Below, one piece after another: positions 58,401 through 64,000 of a stretch of 64,000 bases of DNA (positions are counted from its first letter, which is position 1; every line of letters starts with the position of its first letter). A program made the translations under genes and the position numbers. Under the pieces are notes generated by a model that ran no database searches, was not told where the DNA came from, and saw only the letters and a program-made list of their open reading frames with translations. This DNA is from Salvia splendens (taxonomy: Eukaryota > Streptophyta > Magnoliopsida > Lamiales > Lamiaceae), in NCBI RefSeq assembly GCF_004379255.2, contig NC_056049.1, forward strand, positions 1,426,001 through 1,490,000. The letters are read 5' to 3'.

Positions 58401-58850
58401 AAACGAGCACCTGCTGTTTGCAAAATGGAAGGAAAAACCTTCGATGTCTAACATCGGAATGGAAATAATATTCTTTGAAATAACTGGAACGAAATAACAA
58501 TTATGTAAATCTAGTCTATGTCCTGAGGGAAGATCTAATCTATAAGTTCCCACGCGTTCGGCAGCAACTTTTGCTCCATTTCCAACACGTAGGTCTACTT
58601 CCCCATGCCTCACTTTCCTGCTGTCAATTAAACCTTGCACATTATTACAAATGTGTGAACCACAAGCGGTATCCAATACCCAGGATTGTGAGTTATTCAT
58701 AGACATATTTATCTCAATGACAAACATAGCTGAGCTCCCACTCATTGCACCTTGTGCCTTGAGTTTTGGGCAGTCTCTCTGCCACTCCGTGAAATTTGAC
58801 CTAGTCAATTTGTTTGTTTCCATCATACACTCATAAGATAAGTTTGACAT
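55440..58850 (-). pseudogene. pol: Copia gag-pol with gag deletion, an internal stop and altered active sites
   Basis: One long frame interrupted once by TAA at 57566-57564. The first part (from 58850, 428 codons) has only the first gag residues ([10 protein letters not shown]) fused directly to the end of the zinc-knuckle region (RDCPKLKAQ). The copia protease ([12 protein letters not shown]) and the integrase follow: HRLGH-type zinc site, HTDVCGPF and RSDRGGEY. The third catalytic residue, 36 after the second Asp, is Lys instead of Glu. The second part (from 57563, 707 codons) has reverse transcriptase with MDVKTAFLNG and an intact YVDD. In RNase H the usual first Asp is Asn (GYTNASFQTD). 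Ending HVGRWL just before the 3' region. Reverse transcriptase looks whole; the rest cannot support autonomous movement. Confidence 0.9.
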
Positions 58851-60886
58851 ATTATCTGAACAGAAAATAAAACGAAAAGCGAATTAGAAAAGCATACAAA
58901 GATCACAATCGCATCACTAATCAAACAAGGGTTTATTGTATTGATTAGCTCCCACTAATTTTAACATATATTATGTCCCCCAAACATAAAATACGAATTT
59001 ATATCTAATATAAATTTTAGTGGTCCAAGATCCAAGTCTATATTATTGCAGCCTCTGCGAGGGCTGATGACTACAATAATATCACCAGGTAGGCCTCCAA
59101 GCCAATTGTAACAACAATTTTTCAATTCTTGGTTTATTAATCTAATTAATATACGTCCATAAATTATTCTGGTTGCGAGGGCTACTCAAAATAATTTAAG
59201 CAAGTCAACCCCATCACACGATGCCAACCATGCATCTATGAATGAGCCTAAACCTTGTAGATTTAGAGTAAACGCGAGGGCGTAAAACTCGTGGTCGAAA
59301 AGACTAGGAACATCAAACAATTGTGATGGACGACGCGTTTGTTTCAAAACAAGACTTATATTTTGTGGGGAAAAGTGTGATACTAGTTCTGTGAATATAA
59401 TATCCAATATTAAATTTCAAACAATTACTGGGCGCCGCCTACCCAGACATAGTATAACACGGACTACACATACTGGGCGCCGCCTACCCAGACATAGTAT
59501 AACACGGACTACACATACTGGGCGCCGCCTACCCAGACAATAAACGGTCTCTAACTACTATAGTTGAAATAAATAAGCATAAAATCAAATAGCATGCTTA
59601 TCACATAAGATATCAAATAATGCTCAACAAATAAAATCAAATTTTATTCTCTAATTAAATGTGGATTTCATTATATTAATTCTAAATTAATATAATTATA
59701 CATATTTAATATTAATTCCAAATTAATATTGTGATGTGGAGTATATATTATCATTTCCAGATGATAACTATGTCCCAATTTGTTAATCAAATTAATGAAA
59801 TTAATTCAATCTGTATTAATTCTAAATTAATAAATTTGTAAATCAAGTAATAACTCCAAATCATCATCAAGCACATACATTATTTATTATTCCAAAATAA
59901 TAATATTAACAAATTCTTGCTCATTAATCCATTAATCCAATTAATAAATTTATCATCTAATCTATATCAATTCCCAACTAATATAAATAGATATTTAATA
60001 TTAATTCTAAACTAATATTAAAAGTACATTTAGGGTACTTAATATTAATTCTAAATTAATAGATACCCTAAACTGGCACTACTAATAAATAATAATTTCT
60101 TGGCATGGATTTATCGGCGGAAGCATGATTTTCTTTTCCAAACGATTCAAAATTGTTTGAAGTCAAACTCCAAAATCAATTTGCAATTTTCGGTAATATC
60201 ACAAAATTCTTTTGAAGGAATTGAAATCTAATTTCAATTACGGAACCAGTTCTTAAATTTTGAAATCAAATTCAAAACAGACCAAATACGCAACAGTCAT
60301 GTTTAATACAATATGATACCCATGTAATCATTACTCCAATTCAAAGATTACAAAATCGAATTGATATACATCCATTAAAGGATTGGAGTCAGCGTACATA
60401 AGTAAACAATACACATAATTAATATGTCATAAATTAGGAAACAAAATCCACAAAATACGCATTTACATGATTCGGCCTTCGATGTTGTATATACAATTGA
60501 AATCAAATTTTAATTCATTAAATTCCAAATTCAAGTTGCAAGATGTTGTATATACAATTGAGATCAAATTTCAATTAATTGAATTCCAAATTCAAGTTCC
60601 AATATCCAAAACCACTCATTGAAAATTGACGTAATTGAAATTCAATTTCAACTTTTTGTCGTTTCGTTAATTTTGGATTCCAAAATCATTCTTTGAAAAG
60701 TGATTGAAATTTCAATTCTAATTTCTCGTCGGCGGCTAAGATTGGATTCCAAAACCAATATTTTAAGCATAGTGGATGAAAACAATTTTCAACCTAATTT
60801 CCTTTCGAAATCCAATTTCAAAATTCTGATTTCGAAAATCAATCCACGTATAATTAAATTACAAAATAAATATGAATAAGCCCCGG
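58851..60886 (-). other. Non-coding 5' internal region of the copia element
   Basis: About 2 kb of AT-rich leader between primer site and pol frame, with many AATTAATATTAATTC-like units at 59650-60070 and several AATTTCAATT repeats at 60480-60840. No gag frame remains here. Confidence 0.6.
59427..59538. repeat. 45-bp tandem repeat, 2.5 copies
   Basis: Units start ACTGGGCGCCGCCTACCCAG at 59427, 59472 and 59517, exactly 45 bases apart and identical, within the copia leader. Confidence 0.93.
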
Positions 60887-60898
60887 GCTCTGATACCA
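60887..60898 (-). other. Primer-binding site of the copia element
   Basis: TGGTATCAGAGC on the minus strand, one base after the 5' LTR; complementary to the 3' end of plant initiator tRNA-Met. Confidence 0.92.
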
Positions 60899-60899
60899 C

Positions 60900-61345
60900 T
60901 GTTAGGAATTCTTGTATTCATCTAATGAGCACAGCGGAAATTGCATACAAGAATAACAGATCTAGATTCATAATCATATTGCAAGTTGAGCATGTAAAAC
61001 ACAACGGAACTAAATCTTACTTGTTGTTGTGTTTTCTTCTACGATTGTGTCCTGCAAGTTGAATCCACTACTATCGAGGTCCACGTGTATTCTGATCCGA
61101 TGCAGGAACAATTCCTCGGTACAATCGCTCTATAGAGAAAGCTAGGAATTCTCTACAAAGCTTTACGTATTTTCTCTCTAATGTTACGATATTTCTCTTC
61201 ATCCCACAATGGAGAATAAATAACCATATATATAGACAAAGAGTCATTAGGGTTTCATGATTGTTGGGCTTATGGACTAATTATAATTGTAGCCCAACTA
61301 TAATTATTTAATCCATATTAATCTAATCTAGCCCATATCCTTTCA
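60900..61345 (-). repeat. 5' LTR of the copia element
   Basis: 446 bases. Differs from the other LTR at AACTAAATCTTAC and at AATTGTAGCCC. Confidence 0.93.
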
Positions 61346-61475
61346 CATTATGTGTTGCGTGTGTGTGCTCAATGTGCATATCGTATGAGTATGTGTGCAC
61401 TATGTTTATAGTGTGTGTACAATGTGTGTGTTGTGTGAGTATGTGTGATATGTCAATGCAATGTATGAATGTGTC
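61346..61475. repeat. GT-rich simple repeat, right part
   Basis: Continues the 53835-53970 repeat on the other side of the copia insertion. Confidence 0.85.
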
Positions 61476-62893
61476 CTGTAATTCTTAAGAATTTCAAATA
61501 TCTACTTTGTATATGGAATGCAAAATGTAGAATTGAGATGATTGGGATTATATAACAAATAATTTAATGATACTAAACATTGAATTTGGAATCAAAGATT
61601 CCCATTCTAGTTCTATGTCCCCAATCCCATGCTACATAAAATTCCAATTACAATTTTAATATTAGTTGCAATTCCAATTCCAATATACCACCAAAGACAT
61701 CTTACTATAAACGATAATGCCTAGAGATCCTCCAAAGACAGAGAAGAAAAACCCTAATCCATTTGAAAGACCAATTGGCTACTTGTGCGAAAAAAATCTT
61801 ATCGTGGTAATTCAAAATACCAGTTCAACTTTTTAATCAACAATGTGATTTAATTCTATCCAATAAAGTCAATAAATCGATCTAGCACCTATGAGTGTGT
61901 TTTAATTATTCTTGATTAGTGGGTAGTTACATCTAATAGTGTGCATTGAGCAAAATGCAGAAACCTAAATCTAATCAAAGTATATATATTTATTTTGTTT
62001 TGCATGATCTAGAAAACAACTTTTATTTAAATATAAGATTGATCTTCAATGCAAAGTATTATAAATATATTTTGTTTTACATATTATAGAAAACATAGGT
62101 TTTATTTAATGATAAGATAGAGCTTGGATATGACGATGAAGTGCAAATCATATGGTAATACTTTTCTCATCCATCAAATAGATAATGGTTGAAATCATCA
62201 CATATAATGGTCAATCCTGGAAATAAAGCAGGTATTGTCTATCTGTTGATTACATGAAATTTTTGTTGTTATATATTTCCATTGAACTAATATTTCTCTA
62301 CTGTTATTCTTGTATTGCTTGCCAATACATAAAATAAAATAAAAACAAAAAAACAAAAATGATATTTCTCTACGTTGGTGACTGTACGAGTTTGTGTAGG
62401 TTCGAATTACTCCAATTATTCGTTCAAACTCCTAAATCATCCAAATTCTCAAGCTCATCATAACTCTCAAAATTGGATAACATTGCCAGTCGTTAATCAA
62501 AGTAACAACACGACAATTTCCATAACAATTTATCAAAAATATTATCATGATTACATATGGAATCCAATCCATTAGAAAATTTGAACAATTGGGCTTTAGT
62601 TCTGGGCCTATACTTTAAAGTTAAGTGAGTTTAAGTATGTATTGGGCTTTAGTACTGGGCCATTATCTTATCTGTGAACAAACTGATGATTTTGATGATG
62701 CTCAAAACGACATTGTATGATTAGAAAGGTAAGAAAAAGAGGAACGCAATTATTTTAATTAAAAATTTAATTTTGTACACTATTGGAAAATTTTAAAAAA
62801 TGAAAATTTACAATTTAAATACTCTTTCATTTTATACCTATTGAGACTGATCAGAAGTTGACCAAATTTCAATATTTAAATGAACATCATCCC
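61476..62893. other. AT-rich spacer, includes a dispersed-repeat fragment at 62400-62590
   Basis: No gene. 62400-62590 matches part of the repeat at 39176 (CATCCAAATTCTCAAGCTCA, CCAGTCGTTAATCAAAGTAA, TGGAATCCAATCCATTAGAA). A short ATG frame at 61718 reads 40 codons and has no recognisable content. Confidence 0.45.
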
Positions 62894-62903
62894 TATATAT
62901 AAA
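62894..62903 (+). promoter_or_regulatory. TATA box of the small membrane protein gene
   Basis: TATATATAAA 51 bases upstream of the ATG at 62954, at a usual plant spacing. Confidence 0.55.
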
Positions 62904-62953
62904 ATGTAGCGGTTGGATGAATATTAGTTGTTATGTAATTAATATTCGACAGC

Positions 62954-63232
62954 ATGGAAACATATGCAATTGTACTAATTGTGTTAGGGTCTGTCGCCGC
63001 AGCAATTATTGTCTTGTGTTGCTTATGCAGTTATCACCGGAAAAAGAAACGGCCCGCCTCCGTGGGCGCCCCTCGTCCGCCTCCACCTCCTCACCGCGAC
63101 GTCGAGAGAGGTGATAAGGCGGTAAGCAATGGAGCCAAGGATGGTGGGTGTGTGTGGAGTGGAGACTTGCTCATTTGTCTAATATTGGAGTGGGCCAAAG
63201 CCCCAAGAAATATGGGCCATTATAATCATTAA
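62954..63232 (+). CDS. Small single-pass membrane protein, unknown function
   Basis: 92 residues from the ATG at 62954, with a TATA box 51 bases upstream. Residues 5-25 form one membrane helix (IVLIVLGSVAAAIIVLCCLC). A basic cluster (HRKKKR, about 28-33) and a proline run (RPPPPPHRDVERG) follow, so the N-terminus would face outside or the lumen and the tail the cytosol. Small plant proteins with the same METYAIVLIVLG-like start, basic cluster and proline run exist, and in several of them, as I recall, a Gly/Cys-rich tail follows. Here the sequence leaves that pattern at DGG and ends in an unrelated tail of about 28 residues, so this may be a truncated or recently altered member. No function is known to me. 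Confidence 0.5.
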   Translation: METYAIVLIVLGSVAAAIIVLCCLCSYHRKKKRPASVGAPRPPPPPHRDVERGDKAVSNGAKDGGCVWSGDLLICLILEWAKAPRNMGHYNH

Positions 63233-63249
63233 CCTTTAACTAATTCTTT

Positions 63250-63747
63250 TAGGGATAGGACAATGTTGTCACAAATTTGTATCCAAAAAAGATTTTGAAA
63301 AACTTAGTTCAATTATTCCACTCATGGCACAAAATTTTCTTCTCACATAAATGATTTGTATATATTTCACATAAATGTAAAATTAAAGTAGGGGACAAAA
63401 TAGCAGCAAAAAAAAGAGTGATTGCATTATAAGAGGGAAGAGAAAGACATTTATGGCCTTCAACTAATAATAGTATCTTCACAAATGAATGTTACCATTT
63501 CAAGTTATAGAATCGAATCACTCAAGCTCATCCTATCTCTCAAAATTGGATGGGATAGGATCGTTGAATTTCCATGCCACTCGTTAATCAAAGTAAACGA
63601 CCCTCCAACACAAGTAACCACACTACAATTTTCATACAATTTCATAAAAAAAGTTTATTATATTTATGGAATCTCAACCATATAGAAAATTTCATTTACA
63701 TTTCCACTTAATATTTTAGGGGTTTCTCTAAAGCTGAATTCGTCAAC
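63250..63747. repeat. Dispersed repeat, copy 2, interrupted by an LTR
   Basis: Collinear with 39176-39645 (TTCCACTCATGGCACAAAA, GTAAACGACCCTCCAACA, TTTCTCTAAAGCTGAATTCG). It stops at 63747 where the Ty3-family LTR begins, although copy 1 continues, so the LTR inserted into it. Confidence 0.65.
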
Positions 63748-64000
63748 TGATGGGGTGCGTACTAAACAAGCCCGACAGCAATGACGGCCCATCAGCCCAA
63801 AGCCCAAGGAAGAGTATGAGTTCGGCATTACCAAAGAGTTCGGCCTCAGCCTACAGCTCGGTAAAAGCCAACCAAGCTCTACTCTCAGATCGGCAACCAA
63901 AGCAGTTCGGTCTCAGTTTTCGACCGAACAAGGAGTTAGTGGACCCATGCAGGATTTCCACAACTTCCAACACACCCACTACCACGTGGCGTCAACTCAG
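63748..64000 (+). repeat. LTR of a second copy of the Ty3-type family, cut by the window end
   Basis: Starts TGATGGGGTGCG exactly like the LTRs at 13628 and 20530 and is nearly identical as far as visible, but has only one copy of the 69-base unit that is doubled there. Whether it is a solo LTR or the start of a full element cannot be seen. Confidence 0.9.

Larger units (their letters stand above)
53971..61345 (-). mobile_element. Copia-type LTR retrotransposon, young but defective
   Basis: LTRs at 61345-60900 (5') and 54416-53971 (3'), 446 bases each. On the minus strand they run TGAAAGG...CCTAACA, with the 5-bp target duplication CATTA (53966-53970 and 61346-61350). By eye they differ at two positions only. 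The initiator tRNA-Met primer site follows the 5' LTR and a purine tract precedes the 3' LTR. The domain order protease, integrase, reverse transcriptase, RNase H is that of Ty1/copia. Most of gag is deleted, an in-frame stop splits pol, and the integrase and RNase H active sites carry changes. Recent insertion by a defective copy implies either help in trans or damage after insertion. Confidence 0.93.

Noticed and set aside
59427..59538. CRISPR-like array (repeat with spacer)
   Set aside because: The whole 45-bp unit repeats, including the would-be spacer, and the setting is a plant copia element.

Overview
This is nuclear DNA of a eudicot plant. The evidence is intron-rich genes with GT-AG borders, chloroplast-targeted polyphenol oxidases, a gibberellin 2-oxidase, a ROP-interactor coiled-coil protein, plant-type Ty3 and copia LTR retrotransposons and many Stowaway-like MITEs. 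The gene set (clustered polyphenol oxidases) would fit a mint-family plant such as sage, but that is inference. I see no bacterial, organellar or CRISPR features.

Layout. 1-13.1 kb is gene-dense: an ICR/RIP-type ROP interactor (+), an intact nepenthesin/CDR1-type aspartic protease (+) with a decayed tandem copy, a ten-exon cytosolic tyrosyl-tRNA synthetase (-) and a three-exon gibberellin 2-oxidase (-). 13.6-21.2 kb is one very young Ty3-type LTR retrotransposon, 0.6 kb upstream of the gibberellin 2-oxidase. It has lost pol but keeps gag, three tandem-repeat arrays and an antisense gene that appears to be spliced. 21.2-34.7 kb is AT-rich and gene-poor: MITEs, a 1.1-kb palindromic Mutator-like element with a perfect 9-bp target duplication, a nested MITE and a Harbinger transposase relic.

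34.7-48 kb is a polyphenol oxidase (PPO) locus: a frameshifted PPO (+), a cationic amino-acid transporter (-), a PPO C-terminal relic (-) and an intact two-exon PPO (-) whose intron is mostly a TRIM retrotransposon. The relic and the intact PPO share both flanks, so they are remains of a tandem segmental duplication. 48.5-51.9 kb is a young 3.4-kb LTR element carrying two ORFs I do not recognise and no gag, protease, RT or integrase; it is the best candidate for something undescribed. 54.0-61.3 kb is a young copia element with gag deleted and pol damaged, inserted in a GT-rich simple repeat. 62.9 kb holds a small one-pass membrane protein gene, and at 63.7 kb a second LTR of the first Ty3 family starts and runs off the window.

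How it fits together. The host genes are unrelated housekeeping, hormone, transport and defence functions, not a pathway. The main story is turnover: local duplication followed by decay (aspartic protease, PPO), and recent insertion of retroelements that lack a complete enzyme set. Those elements have nearly identical LTRs and perfect target duplications, so they were probably moved by enzymes supplied elsewhere. Exon borders were placed by eye from GT/AG sites and phase, and family names rest on motif recognition, not on a search.
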